In this document: positions 27,846-36,416 of the stretch, piece by piece
Layout: each line of letters begins with the position of its first letter
Numbering within the stretch: the stretch's first letter is position 1
NCBI RefSeq assembly: GCF_003323735.1
Contig: NZ_QOIM01000034.1
Coordinates: 1 to 64,000, forward strand
DNA: 64,000 bases
From: Streptomyces reniochalinae
Lineage (GTDB): Bacteria > Actinomycetota > Actinomycetes > Streptomycetales > Streptomycetaceae
Direction: 5' to 3'
Translations under genes and position numbers: made by a program
The notes under the pieces: generated by a model
The model's database searches: none
Told to the model about the DNA's origin: nothing
Seen by the model: only the letters and a program-made list of their open reading frames with translations

Positions 27846-29585
27846 CTACCGCGTGCTGACCGTCTCCGTGTCGCGTCCCGAACGGAGCACGGTTCCGGGG
27901 ACGGCGCCGGTCACCGTGTCGTCGCGTACGGTCCGCGTCCCGTTGACCCAGACGCCGACGATGCCGGTGGCCCGGGAGTCGAGCCGGGGGCTGTCCCCGG
28001 GGAGGTCGTGGACGAGGGTGGCGGGGCCCGCGTCGATGCGCTCGGGGTCGAAGAGGACGAGGTCGGCGTGCCAGCCCTCGTGGACACGGCCGCGCTCGCG
28101 CAGCCCCAGGAGGCGGGCGGGCTCGTCGGTGAGCATCCGTACGGCCCGCTCCAGTGGGGCCAGCTTGCGGCCGCGCAGGCAGTCGCCGAGGAACCTGGTG
28201 GTGTAGGGGGCCCCGCACATGCGGTCGAGGTGGGCGCCGGCGTCGGAGCCGCCCAGCATCACGTCCTCGTGCTCCCAGGTGCGCCTGCGCAGCTCCCAGC
28301 TGGCCGGGTCGTTGTCGGTGGGCATGGGCCACAGCACCGTCCGCAGCTCGTCGGCGGCGCAGATGTCCACGAGGCACGCGAAGGGCTCCTGGCCGCGCTC
28401 GGCGGCGATGTCGGCGACGACGCGTCCGCTCAGGCCCTCGTTGGCGGCCGAGTAGGTGTCGCCGATGACGTACCGGTCGAAGTGGGTGAGGCGGCGGAAG
28501 ACTCCGGCCTCCTTGCTTTCGGCCCGGCGCAGCATCTCGGCGCGCACGTCCGCGTCACGCAGCCTGGCGGTGCGCTCGGGTACGGGCAGGCTCAGGATCT
28601 CGCCCCAGCCGGGGATGAGGTTGAGCGCGCAGAAGGTGCCCAGCGACATGTTCATGGGCGTGAGGATCGGCATGGTGAGCGCGACGACCCGTCCGCCCTG
28701 TTCGCGCGCCCGTGCGCCGGCGGCCAGCTGGCGAGGCACCCGGTCGGGGACGGCGGCGTCGATCGTCAGCACGTTCCAGTTCAGCGGCCGTCCCGCTGCC
28801 GCCGACATCCGGGCGAACAGCTCGATCTCGTCGTCGGAGAACATGTCGAGGCAGCCCGCGACGATGGCTTCGATCTGGGTGCCCTCGTGGTCGGCGACGG
28901 CACGCGAGAGGGCCAGCAGTTCCTCGGGGCGCGCGTGGCGTGAGGCGACCGGCTCACCGTCCCCGTCGGAGTGGCTGGCCGACTGGGTGGTCGACAGCCC
29001 CCACGCCCCGGCGTCCATGGCCTCGTGGAAGAGCCGCAGCATCTCTCCCAGCTGCTCCTCGTCTGGCTGCCCCCCGATGGCGTCCTCGCCCATGACGTGC
29101 CGTCGCAGCGCGCAGTGGCCCACCATAAAACCCGCGTTGACGGCCGTGCGGCCCTCGAGCGCGTCCAGGTAGTCGCCGAAGGTGTGCCAGTCCCAGGGGG
29201 CGCCCTCTTCCAGTGCGACGAGGGACATGCCCTCGACCTTGGACATCATGCGGCGCGTGTAGTCGGCGTCCTGGGGGCGAGCCGGGTTCAGCGGGGCGAG
29301 CGTGAAGCCGCAGTTGCCGCCGGCGATGGTGGTGACGCCGTGGTTCATGGAGGGGGTGGCGTACGGGTCCCAGAACAGCTGGGCGTCGTAGTGGGTGTGC
29401 GGGTCGACGAACCCGGGGGCCAGGACGAGCCCGGTCGCGTCCTGACGGGTGCGGCTGTGCTCACGGACGGTGCCGGGCTCGGCGACGAGGGCGATGCGCC
29501 CTTCGCGCAGGCCGACGTCGGCGCGGTACGCCGGTGCTCCGGTGCCGTCGACGACGGTGGCGCCCGTGATGAGGTGGTCAAGCAT
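27846..29585 (-). CDS. Amidohydrolase, N-acyl-D-amino-acid deacylase family
   Basis: The 579-residue protein starts MLDHLITGATVVDGTGAPAY. It has the metal site PGFVDPHTHYD (HxH, about residues 60-70), GGNCGFTLAPL and the late Asp in MLGGSDAGAHLDRM. This is the D-aminoacylase branch of the amidohydrolase superfamily, whose members hydrolyse N-acyl or other amide/ring bonds using one or two zinc ions. It sits between two luciferase-like genes on the same strand, so the natural substrate may belong to their pathway rather than being an amino acid. A GTG three codons upstream (29594) is an alternative start. Confidence 0.82.
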   Translation of the reverse strand: MLDHLITGATVVDGTGAPAYRADVGLREGRIALVAEPGTVREHSRTRQDATGLVLAPGFVDPHTHYDAQLFWDPYATPSMNHGVTTIAGGNCGFTLAPLNPARPQDADYTRRMMSKVEGMSLVALEEGAPWDWHTFGDYLDALEGRTAVNAGFMVGHCALRRHVMGEDAIGGQPDEEQLGEMLRLFHEAMDAGAWGLSTTQSASHSDGDGEPVASRHARPEELLALSRAVADHEGTQIEAIVAGCLDMFSDDEIELFARMSAAAGRPLNWNVLTIDAAVPDRVPRQLAAGARAREQGGRVVALTMPILTPMNMSLGTFCALNLIPGWGEILSLPVPERTARLRDADVRAEMLRRAESKEAGVFRRLTHFDRYVIGDTYSAANEGLSGRVVADIAAERGQEPFACLVDICAADELRTVLWPMPTDNDPASWELRRRTWEHEDVMLGGSDAGAHLDRMCGAPYTTRFLGDCLRGRKLAPLERAVRMLTDEPARLLGLRERGRVHEGWHADLVLFDPERIDAGPATLVHDLPGDSPRLDSRATGIVGVWVNGTRTVRDDTVTGAVPGTVLRSGRDTETVSTR

Positions 29586-29709
29586 GCTGCGCACGTCCTC
29601 CCTTGCTCGTCATGGGTGGTCAGGACCGCGGCATCGCGGCCGCTGGGACGTCCGGCTGCCTGGACGGCTGGGCGCTCGTGGCGTCCCGCGGGCGCCGGAC
29701 GGGGCCGGC

Positions 29710-30837
29710 TCAGCCGCGTGCCGCGTCGCGGAAGCGGGTGGTGCGGTGCACGGGGTCGGTGTCGATCTGCGGGATGACGTGCTCACCGATGAGCTTGATC
29801 GTGTTCATGGTGTCCTCGTAGCCGATCCCGATGGGCAGCCCGAAGGAGAGCTGGTCGGCCCCGGCCTGTTCCCAGCGCTTGCACTGGCGCAGTACCTCTT
29901 CCGGGGTGCCGCAGATCATCAGTTCCTCGGCGATGAGCAGGTCGACGATCTCCGCCGTGTACTCGGGGATCAGCTCCGGCCACTGGGGGATGCCCTCGGG
30001 ACGGGGGAAGGTGTCGTGGTAGCGGAAGAGGAGGGACTGGAGGTAGTTCAGGCCGCCGTTCACGGCGATCTGCTTGGCCTTCTCGGTGGTCTCGGCGCAG
30101 ATGGCCGTGGAGGTGACCATGACGTTGTCGTTGACGTATCCGCCGACGGGTTCCGCGTCTCCCACGGCCCCCTTGTAGGACTCGACGACCCACTCCATGT
30201 CGGAGACCTTCTGCACGCTGAAGCCGAGCACCCCCAGCCCCTTCTTCGCGGCCATCGCGTACGACGACGGCGAACCCGCCGCGTACCACATCGCCGGGTG
30301 TGAGCCCCCGTACGGCTTGGGAAGGATCTTGCGTGGGGGCAACGACCAGTGCTTCCCCTGAAACCCCTGGTACTCGTCGTTCAGCCACATCTTGGGGAAC
30401 TCGGCGATCGTCTCTTCCCAGATCTCCTTGGTGTGATTCATGTCGGTGATGCCCGGCAGGAACCCGAGGATCTCGTGGGAGCCGGCCCCCCGGCCCGAAC
30501 CGAACTCCATGCGGCCGCCGGAGAGGTGGTCGAGCATCGCGACCTTCTCTGCGACCTTCACCGGGTGGTTGACCTGGGGCAGCGGGTTGAAGATGCCCGA
30601 GCCGAGGTGGATGCGCTCGGTGGCGTGCGCCAAATACCCGAGGAAGACGTCGTTGGCGGACAGGTGGCTGTACTCCTCCAGGAAGTGGTGCTCGGAGGCC
30701 CACGCGTACTTGAACCCCGACCTGTCCGCCTGGATGACGTACTCGGTCTCCTCGACCAGTGCCTTGTGCTCGGCCTGCGGATCGGTCCTGGCCCGCGCGG
30801 CGGGCACGTATCCCTGAACAAAGAGCCCGAATTCCAC
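29710..30837 (-). CDS. LLM-class flavin/F420-dependent oxidoreductase
   Basis: The 375-residue protein starts MEFGLFVQGYVPAARA and carries the bacterial-luciferase features AWASEHHFLEEYSHLSAND, ERIHLGSGIFNPLPQVNHPV and SGGRMEFGSGRGAGSHEI. The HH pair and the S-G-R-G loop are typical of luciferase-like monooxygenases. It could use FMNH2 and O2, or F420; the sequence alone does not settle which. A perfect CTGACGGCCCGTCAG palindrome lies 41 bases before the ATG, so it appears to head its own transcript in the proposed regulon. Confidence 0.82.
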   Translation of the reverse strand: MEFGLFVQGYVPAARARTDPQAEHKALVEETEYVIQADRSGFKYAWASEHHFLEEYSHLSANDVFLGYLAHATERIHLGSGIFNPLPQVNHPVKVAEKVAMLDHLSGGRMEFGSGRGAGSHEILGFLPGITDMNHTKEIWEETIAEFPKMWLNDEYQGFQGKHWSLPPRKILPKPYGGSHPAMWYAAGSPSSYAMAAKKGLGVLGFSVQKVSDMEWVVESYKGAVGDAEPVGGYVNDNVMVTSTAICAETTEKAKQIAVNGGLNYLQSLLFRYHDTFPRPEGIPQWPELIPEYTAEIVDLLIAEELMICGTPEEVLRQCKRWEQAGADQLSFGLPIGIGYEDTMNTIKLIGEHVIPQIDTDPVHRTTRFRDAARG

Positions 30838-31218
30838 GGTGTCATCTCTCCCTCGGTGTGTTTCCGACGGCAGAAACCTGACGGCCCGTCAGATCGTGTC
30901 GCGTCCGACTCTGGCACCGCGGGGTGAAGGCGTCAACATGTCCGTCACACGCGACGACCCGCCGCCACGCGAGCAGGCCGGCACCGCTCCCGCCCGAGCC
31001 GGTCCCGTGAAGGATTCGTGAAGAATTGGAAACCAAAAACGTCAGCCCTTGCGAAGTCTTCCTGAGGGAAGCGGAAAACTGTTCCCGCCGACCCCCCGTT
31101 CCGTTTCACAAGCGAAGCAGCAAATCGCCCAACTGGTCCGGAGGGTGCCCGGATTCCGCCGTACGGTGCACCGATCCCACGGCACGGGGAACGGCCCCCG
31201 CCGCACGGTGCACGGACC
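30838..31218. other. Intergenic region with operator B
   Basis: This 381-base gap lies between the LLM gene (start 30837) and the end of the SDR gene (31219). It contains the operator at 30878-30892. Further right there are degenerate GCACGGTGCAC-like repeats near 31160-31215. No gene was found. Confidence 0.5.
30878..30892. promoter_or_regulatory. CTGACGGNNCGTCAG-type operator (site B)
   Basis: CTGACGGCCCGTCAG is a perfect 7-1-7 palindrome, 41 bases upstream of the LLM gene start at 30837. The identical 15-mer occurs at 40463. Confidence 0.75.
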
Positions 31219-32016
31219 TCACAGCACGGACACGCCCGCCAGCCAGCCCCCGTCGACGACCAGGGGCGCACCCGTGACGTACGAGGAGTCCGCACAGCTG
31301 AGGAAGAGCGCAGCGCGCGCCACCTCCTCGGGACGCCCCATGCGGCCCTGCGGGATGAGCTTCGCGTAGAAGGCGTCCGTGTCGCTCCGCCCCGTCGCGG
31401 CACCGTCCAGCGGCAGCCCGCCGTCCGCCGCCCTGGCGGGGTTCGTCATGGGGGTGTCGATCGCGCCGGGGCACAGCGCGTTGACCCGCACCCCCTTGCC
31501 GGCCAGCTCCATCGACGCCACGCGCGTCATGCCCACGATGGCGGCCTTGCTCGCGGCGTACGCGGTCAGGTAGGCCATGCCCGTCAGCGCCGCGTAAGAG
31601 GCGGTGTTGACGATGGTGCCGCCGCCCGCACGGACAAGGCGCGGGGCGAGGGTCTTCATGCCGAGGAAACAGCCGGTCTGGTTGACCTCGACCACCTCGC
31701 GGAACTCCTCCACCGGGGTGGCGGACAACTCGTTGAAGCGCAGGATGCCGGCGTTGTTGACGAGGCCGTCCACGGCGCCGAACGCCCGCTCAGCGGCGTC
31801 TGCGGCCGCCTGCCAGCTGTCCTCGTCGCGCACGTCCAGACGGACGTGGAGCGCGCGCTCGGGGCCCAGCCGCGCCGCCACCTCCTCGCCCTGCTCGTCC
31901 AGTACGTCACCCAGCACCACCTTGGCTCCCTCGGCCGCGAACAAGCGCGCCTCCGCGGCGCCCTGCCCCCGAGCGGCCCCGCTGACGAGAAACACCCGTC
32001 CCTCCAGCTTGCCCAC
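31219..32016 (-). CDS. SDR-family oxidoreductase
   Basis: AGGAGG five bases before the GTG at 32016 decides the start against longer upstream in-frame codons. The 265-residue enzyme has SGAARGQG (nucleotide binding), GLVNNAG, the catalytic Ser of VNTASYAAL and YAASKAAIVG (catalytic Tyr/Lys). It also has NALCPGAIDTPM and a C-terminal VTGAPLVVDGGW. It is a complete classical SDR, likely NAD-dependent. It follows the LLM gene starting at 33094 by 130 bases on the same strand and probably belongs to that transcript, which carries an operator at its head. Confidence 0.87.
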   Translation of the reverse strand: MGKLEGRVFLVSGAARGQGAAEARLFAAEGAKVVLGDVLDEQGEEVAARLGPERALHVRLDVRDEDSWQAAADAAERAFGAVDGLVNNAGILRFNELSATPVEEFREVVEVNQTGCFLGMKTLAPRLVRAGGGTIVNTASYAALTGMAYLTAYAASKAAIVGMTRVASMELAGKGVRVNALCPGAIDTPMTNPARAADGGLPLDGAATGRSDTDAFYAKLIPQGRMGRPEEVARAALFLSCADSSYVTGAPLVVDGGWLAGVSVL

Positions 32017-32146
32017 CACGACCTCCTCGGCCTTCCCGGCTTCCTCGGTCTTCCCGTCCTCACCGACTGCCTCGAAGAACGGCGACGGCAGGCGTCCGAA
32101 CGGCACTCGGGGGACAGACAGCTGCACACGCCGCCCGCCCCCTGGG

Positions 32147-33094
32147 TCAGCCCAGCAGTGGCGCGACCTGTTGGGCGTAGAGCTCCATCTGGTCGGTCAG
32201 CTCGTCCGCCGAGCGGGAGCGGAAGCGCAGCTGGACCTGGGTGACGCCGAGGGCCTGGTACGCGCGCAGGGACTCGGCGATCGCGCCGGGCGCACCGGTC
32301 AGGGTGCGGCGGCCGACGTCCCAGGCGGCCCGGCCCACGTACAGCGGCTCCGCGAGGGCACCGACGGTGAAGGGCTCGGCCTCCAGGCCCGCCTCCCCGC
32401 GCAGCCGCCTGATGCGCTCGATCTTCGCCGCCAGTGCTTCCCTCGGGTCTTGCTGGGGCAGCCATCCGTCGCCGCGGAGAGCGGCACGGCGGACGGCCGC
32501 GGGCGAGGAGCCGCCGACCCACAGTGGCGGTCTGGGCCGCTGTGCGGGTCTGGGCCGCTGTCCGAGCCCGGCGAAGGAGAAGCGTGCCCCCTCCCAGGCG
32601 GGGAACTCCTCCGGGCCGAGGGCGGCCTTGAGCGCGTCGACCGTCTCGTCGAGCACGGCCCCGCGTGCGGCGAAGTCGGCGCCCAGGGTCTCGAACTCCT
32701 CGCGTACGTGTCCGGCGCCCACGCCGAGGATCAGGCGCCCGCCGGAGAGGTGGTCGAGGGTGGCGTACTGCTTGGCGGTGGCCAGCGGGTGCCGCAGGCC
32801 GACGACGGCGACATGGCTGAGCAGCGCCGCCCGTTCGGTGGCCGCGGCCAGGAAGGAGAGGGTGGCGACGGGGTCGTACCACACGGTGCTCATCGCGCCG
32901 GCGAGCCTGCGCGGTATCGCCACGTGGTCGCAGCAGGCGAGGTAGGCGAAGCCGTGCCGGTCGGCGGCGCGGGCCACGGCCAGGAGTTCGGCGGGTCCCG
33001 CCGTCGCCTCCCAGGGCTCGGCGTAGAGGGTGCTCTGCGACTGGACCGGCAGCTGTATCCCGTACGACAGCCGCCCTGAGGGATAGGTCAGCAC
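32147..33094 (-). CDS. LLM-class F420-dependent oxidoreductase
   Basis: The 315-residue product has SYGIQLPVQSQ, FAYLACCDHVAIP, ERAALLSHVAVVGLRHPLATAKQYATLD, SGGRLILGVGAGHVREEFETLG and PPLWVGGSSPAAVRRA. This pattern fits the F420-dependent LLM families found in large numbers in actinomycetes. The GTG start at 33094 has only a weak G-rich leader. An operator, CTGACGGGGCGTCAG, lies 17 bases upstream, probably overlapping the ribosome-proximal promoter region. It heads a minus-strand run continuing into an SDR gene. Confidence 0.83.
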   Translation of the reverse strand: MLTYPSGRLSYGIQLPVQSQSTLYAEPWEATAGPAELLAVARAADRHGFAYLACCDHVAIPRRLAGAMSTVWYDPVATLSFLAAATERAALLSHVAVVGLRHPLATAKQYATLDHLSGGRLILGVGAGHVREEFETLGADFAARGAVLDETVDALKAALGPEEFPAWEGARFSFAGLGQRPRPAQRPRPPLWVGGSSPAAVRRAALRGDGWLPQQDPREALAAKIERIRRLRGEAGLEAEPFTVGALAEPLYVGRAAWDVGRRTLTGAPGAIAESLRAYQALGVTQVQLRFRSRSADELTDQMELYAQQVAPLLG

Positions 33095-33110
33095 GCCCCC
33101 ATGCTCGTAC

Positions 33111-33125
33111 CTGACGGGGCGTCAG
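33111..33125. promoter_or_regulatory. CTGACGGNNCGTCAG-type operator (site C)
   Basis: CTGACGGGGCGTCAG lies 17 bases before the GTG of the LLM gene at 33094. Only one of the seven arm pairs is imperfect. Confidence 0.75.
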
Positions 33126-33345
33126 GCAAGAGGGGCGAACGGAAGTCCGAAAACAGCTGACGCGCGCTCAAATCGCCGGTCAGGGGCCCGCCGTACGGAT
33201 TTGCTTCCAGCAACAGGCAGGGTGTATTCCGCATACGGCTGCGCGAAAGGCGCCGCTGAGGGAACATGGCGGCACCGCTGTTCCCTGATCGGTCCCGGCG
33301 AGGACGGATCAGCTCGCACGACAACCCAATCGCTCAAGGACGCCG

Positions 33346-34968
33346 ATGACCGAGATACCGGTGGCGCTGCTCGTCACCCTGTCCGTGGGGACGGCGGCCG
33401 CCGTGGCGCTCGCCCTCCTGCTGGCGCGTTCGATGCGGGAGGCGAGGCGGTTGCGTCAGCGCTCCGCCGTCGCCGAGAAGGACCTCCAGGACGCCATGCG
33501 GCACCAGGCGGGCCTCGCCGCCCACGCGCAGGCCGTCGAAGCCGAGGTACGGCACCTGGCGGCCGCCCGCATCCCGGACCTGGCCGCGGCACTGGCCCAC
33601 CCGAACGTCCCCGTCCGCGGTGTCGCCGACCCCGCCTTCCGGGGCACCGACCTGGACCGCTCGCTCGCCTCGGTGCTGGACCAGGTCGGCGACGCGGTCA
33701 CCAAGGAGCGGCTGCGCGTGGACGGCGCTGCGCAGTCCGCGATGCGCGGCGCGACCACGACCATCCAGGCCCTCCTCTACCAGTTGCAGACCCGCTTGCA
33801 GACGATGCAGGAGCGCTACGACGACCCGTTCGTCGCGGAAGACCTGCTGGGCGCCGACTTCCTCAACGAGCAGGCGATCCGCCGCATCCAGGCCACCGCG
33901 ATCGTCTGCGGCGCCTGGCCGGGACTGACCCGGCAGAACTCCCACGTGGGCGACGTCGTCGTCGGCGCCATGTCCCGCCTGGTCGGGTACGCCCGCGTCC
34001 AGGTCACCAACCAGCTGCGCGACCCGGTGGGCATCGTGGCCCGCGCCGTGGAGCCGGTGGCGGTCGCGCTGACCGAGCTGATGGCCAACGCCCTCCACTA
34101 CTCGCACCCCGAGCTCCCCGTCGCCGTCACCATCCAGCAGGGCAACCGGGGCGCCTCGATCATCGTCGACGACGCGGGCGTCGGGATGCACGGGGAGGAG
34201 ATGGAGCGCGCCCAGCGCATGATCACCGGCGAGGAGGTGCTGCTGCTGACCGAGCTGGGCGACCCGCCCAGGACGGGCCTGGCCACGGTGGGCCAGCTCG
34301 TCAAGCAGTACGGCTTCGCCACCTCCATCGAGACGTCCCCCTACGGCGGGGTGCGCGCCATCGTGCACATCCCGGGCGAGACGCTGCTGACGCTGCTCGA
34401 CGAGGAGGAGCAGCCGATGTCCCCCATGGCGCCCGTGCCGCGCGGCAGCGCGAGCGCCGCGGCCCCCGCCCCGCCCCACGGGCAGCCCGCTCCCCGTCCG
34501 GAGCCCGCGTACGGCGAGACCGTGCAGCTGGGTGCCGTCCACGGCCCGGCCGCCGACGCCGCCCCGCCGGTGAGGCCGACCGCGCAACCGTCCGCCACCG
34601 GGCCGTCCCACGCCGCGCCGGGGGTAGACCCTGGCGGGCCCGCTCACCGGAGCGGAGCCGCCGCGCCCGACGGCGGCGACGAACTGCCGCGCCGCCGGCG
34701 GAGGCGCCCGGCCCCCGAGGCGTCGCTGGACGCCACGGCCGCCGTCTCCCCCGAGACCGCCCCGCACGGCCGAACGTCCGCACCACAGGCCCCGCAGCCC
34801 GCCGCGCACGCCCAGGCGTCACCGGAGGAGAGCGCGGAGCGCTGGGCGGCGTTCCAGCGCGGCACCGCCTCGGGCCGCGCGGCCGTCGACGAAGCGGCCG
34901 CGCCGGGCCAGGCACCCTCACACCCCCACGCCGATCCCCGTTCCGCTGAAGGGAATCCGCAGGAATGA
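33346..34968 (+). CDS. cvnA: Conservon sensor protein CvnA (histidine-kinase-like ATPase)
   Basis: The 540-residue protein has one N-terminal transmembrane helix (about residues 5-26), a coiled helical region and a GHKL ATPase domain. The N-box is ALTELMANALHYSH (about 242-255) and the G1 box is VDDAGVGMHGEE (about 272-283). It ends in a long Pro/Ala-rich disordered tail. No phosphoacceptor His motif is evident. In Streptomyces, CvnA is the membrane component of a conservon, a GPCR-like module with CvnB, C and D that influences differentiation and antibiotic production. The stop overlaps the start of cvnB by four bases. Confidence 0.9.
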   Translation: MTEIPVALLVTLSVGTAAAVALALLLARSMREARRLRQRSAVAEKDLQDAMRHQAGLAAHAQAVEAEVRHLAAARIPDLAAALAHPNVPVRGVADPAFRGTDLDRSLASVLDQVGDAVTKERLRVDGAAQSAMRGATTTIQALLYQLQTRLQTMQERYDDPFVAEDLLGADFLNEQAIRRIQATAIVCGAWPGLTRQNSHVGDVVVGAMSRLVGYARVQVTNQLRDPVGIVARAVEPVAVALTELMANALHYSHPELPVAVTIQQGNRGASIIVDDAGVGMHGEEMERAQRMITGEEVLLLTELGDPPRTGLATVGQLVKQYGFATSIETSPYGGVRAIVHIPGETLLTLLDEEEQPMSPMAPVPRGSASAAAPAPPHGQPAPRPEPAYGETVQLGAVHGPAADAAPPVRPTAQPSATGPSHAAPGVDPGGPAHRSGAAAPDGGDELPRRRRRRPAPEASLDATAAVSPETAPHGRTSAPQAPQPAAHAQASPEESAERWAAFQRGTASGRAAVDEAAAPGQAPSHPHADPRSAEGNPQE

Positions 34969-35387
34969 CAATCCCCGCACGCAGGTCGCTGCGCGACGAC
35001 ACCTCCTGGGTGCTGGCCCCGCTCCTGGACCTGCCACACGTCATCCACGCGGCCGTCATCTCGGGTGACGGCCTGATCGAGGGACGTTCACCCAACCTGG
35101 AGCGGGAGGCGGCCGAGGGCGTCGCAGCGATGCTCTCGGCACTCCAGGGCGCGGCAAGGACGACCACGGCGGCGTTCGCCGGCTCCTACGAGGTGCGGCT
35201 GCGCCAGACGGTCGTCGAGTCGGACCAGGGATGGGTTTTCGCCATCCCCGCCGGCGAGAACACCGCACTGGCCGTCTTCGCCGGGCCCGACGTGAACATG
35301 GGCATCGTGACGCACCAGATGCAGGTACAGGTGGCGTCGTTGGGCAAGGCCATGAACAGCCCGGCCAGGAACGACATCTCGACATGA
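34965..35387 (+). CDS. cvnB: Roadblock/LC7 domain protein CvnB
   Basis: The 140-residue product (SLRDDTSWVLAPLLDLPHVI, AVISGDGLIEGRSPNLEREA, GENTALAVFAGPDVNMGIVT) is a roadblock/LC7 fold. This family regulates small Ras-like GTPases and here partners the conservon GTPase CvnD. ATGA overlaps at both ends (34965-34968 and 35384-35387) show tight translational coupling with cvnA and cvnC. Confidence 0.9.
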   Translation: MTIPARRSLRDDTSWVLAPLLDLPHVIHAAVISGDGLIEGRSPNLEREAAEGVAAMLSALQGAARTTTAAFAGSYEVRLRQTVVESDQGWVFAIPAGENTALAVFAGPDVNMGIVTHQMQVQVASLGKAMNSPARNDIST

Positions 35388-35749
35388 ACCCACCCGCCGA
35401 CAACAGGCGCCTGGTGCCCGCGTATCTGGCGACGACCGGACGTGCCCGGCCCAGCCGCAACACGCTCGACCGGCTCACCGTGCTGCACGGCGCGTCGGAC
35501 CCGGCGACCGTCTCCGGGCTGCGCCCGGAGGAGACGCGGCTGCTGGAACTGCTGCGCGGTGGGGCGCTGTCCCTCGCGGAGGCCGCCGCGCACCTGCGGC
35601 TTCCGGTCAGTGTGGTCAAGGTCCTGGTGGCCGACCTGGTGGACGCGGGCCGGCTGATGGCCCGCGCCCCGATCCCCGACGCCGAACTGCCGGAGCGGCA
35701 GATTCTGGAGAAGGTTCTCAATGGACTCCGCACTCTCAAGTCCTCCTAG
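35384..35749 (+). CDS. cvnC: DUF742 protein CvnC
   Basis: The 121-residue DUF742 protein starts MNPPADNRRLVPAYLATTGR and contains a winged-helix-like segment (ETRLLELLRGGALSLAEAAA, LPVSVVKVLVADLVDAGRL). This is standard for the third gene of conservons. Its start overlaps the cvnB stop by four bases and its end overlaps cvnD by 29 bases. Confidence 0.9.
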   Translation: MNPPADNRRLVPAYLATTGRARPSRNTLDRLTVLHGASDPATVSGLRPEETRLLELLRGGALSLAEAAAHLRLPVSVVKVLVADLVDAGRLMARAPIPDAELPERQILEKVLNGLRTLKSS

Positions 35750-36416
35750 CCCGGGCGACCCGGCCGGCGCCTCGGCGGCAGGCGGCTCCATATATCTGGA
35801 GGACAAGCCGCAGACGCTGGTCAAGCTGCTGGTCGCCGGGCCGTTCGGGGTGGGCAAGACGACGTTCATCCGCTCGCTTTCGGAGACGGCGCCGCTGCAC
35901 ACCGAGGAGGTGATGACGCAGACCGGCGCGCTGGTGGACAACCTGGCCGGGGTACGGGACAAGACCACCACCACGGTGGCCATCGACTTCGGCCGGCTGA
36001 CGCTGCCGGGGGACCTCGTGCTGTACATGTTCGGCACCCCCGGGCAGCGGCGCTTCCGCCCCCTGTGGCAGGACATCGCGCGCGGCGCGCTGGGCGCCCT
36101 GGTGCTGGCCGACACCCGGCGCCTGGCGGACTCCTTCGAGGTGATGGACATGATCGAGGAGGCCGGGCTGCGCTACGCGGTCGCGGTCAACTCCTTCCCC
36201 GACTCCCCCTCGCACCATCCCGACACCCTCCGCGACCACCTCGACCTGCACCCCGACACCCCGCTGGTGGTGTGCGACGCGCGCAGCCGGGACCAGTCGG
36301 CCGACGCGCTGATCGCGCTCGTGGGCCACGTCCTCGAAGTGCTCGACCAGCAGCAGAAAGACGACAGCACGCCCGGCCGGCAGCACGGCCGCCAGCAGCC
36401 CCAGGAGACCGCTTGA
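35721..36416 (+). CDS. cvnD: Conservon GTP-binding protein CvnD
   Basis: The 231-residue Ras-like GTPase has Walker A/G1 GPFGVGKTTFIRSL (about residues 41-54). It also has a switch I Thr region (KTTTTVAIDFGRL), G3 LYMFGTPGQRRFRP and a C-terminal helix. In conservons CvnD is the GTP switch, with CvnB as a presumed regulator of nucleotide exchange. It overlaps cvnC upstream and the first P450 gene downstream, so the whole module is one transcript. Confidence 0.9.
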   Translation: MDSALSSPPSPGDPAGASAAGGSIYLEDKPQTLVKLLVAGPFGVGKTTFIRSLSETAPLHTEEVMTQTGALVDNLAGVRDKTTTTVAIDFGRLTLPGDLVLYMFGTPGQRRFRPLWQDIARGALGALVLADTRRLADSFEVMDMIEEAGLRYAVAVNSFPDSPSHHPDTLRDHLDLHPDTPLVVCDARSRDQSADALIALVGHVLEVLDQQQKDDSTPGRQHGRQQPQETA

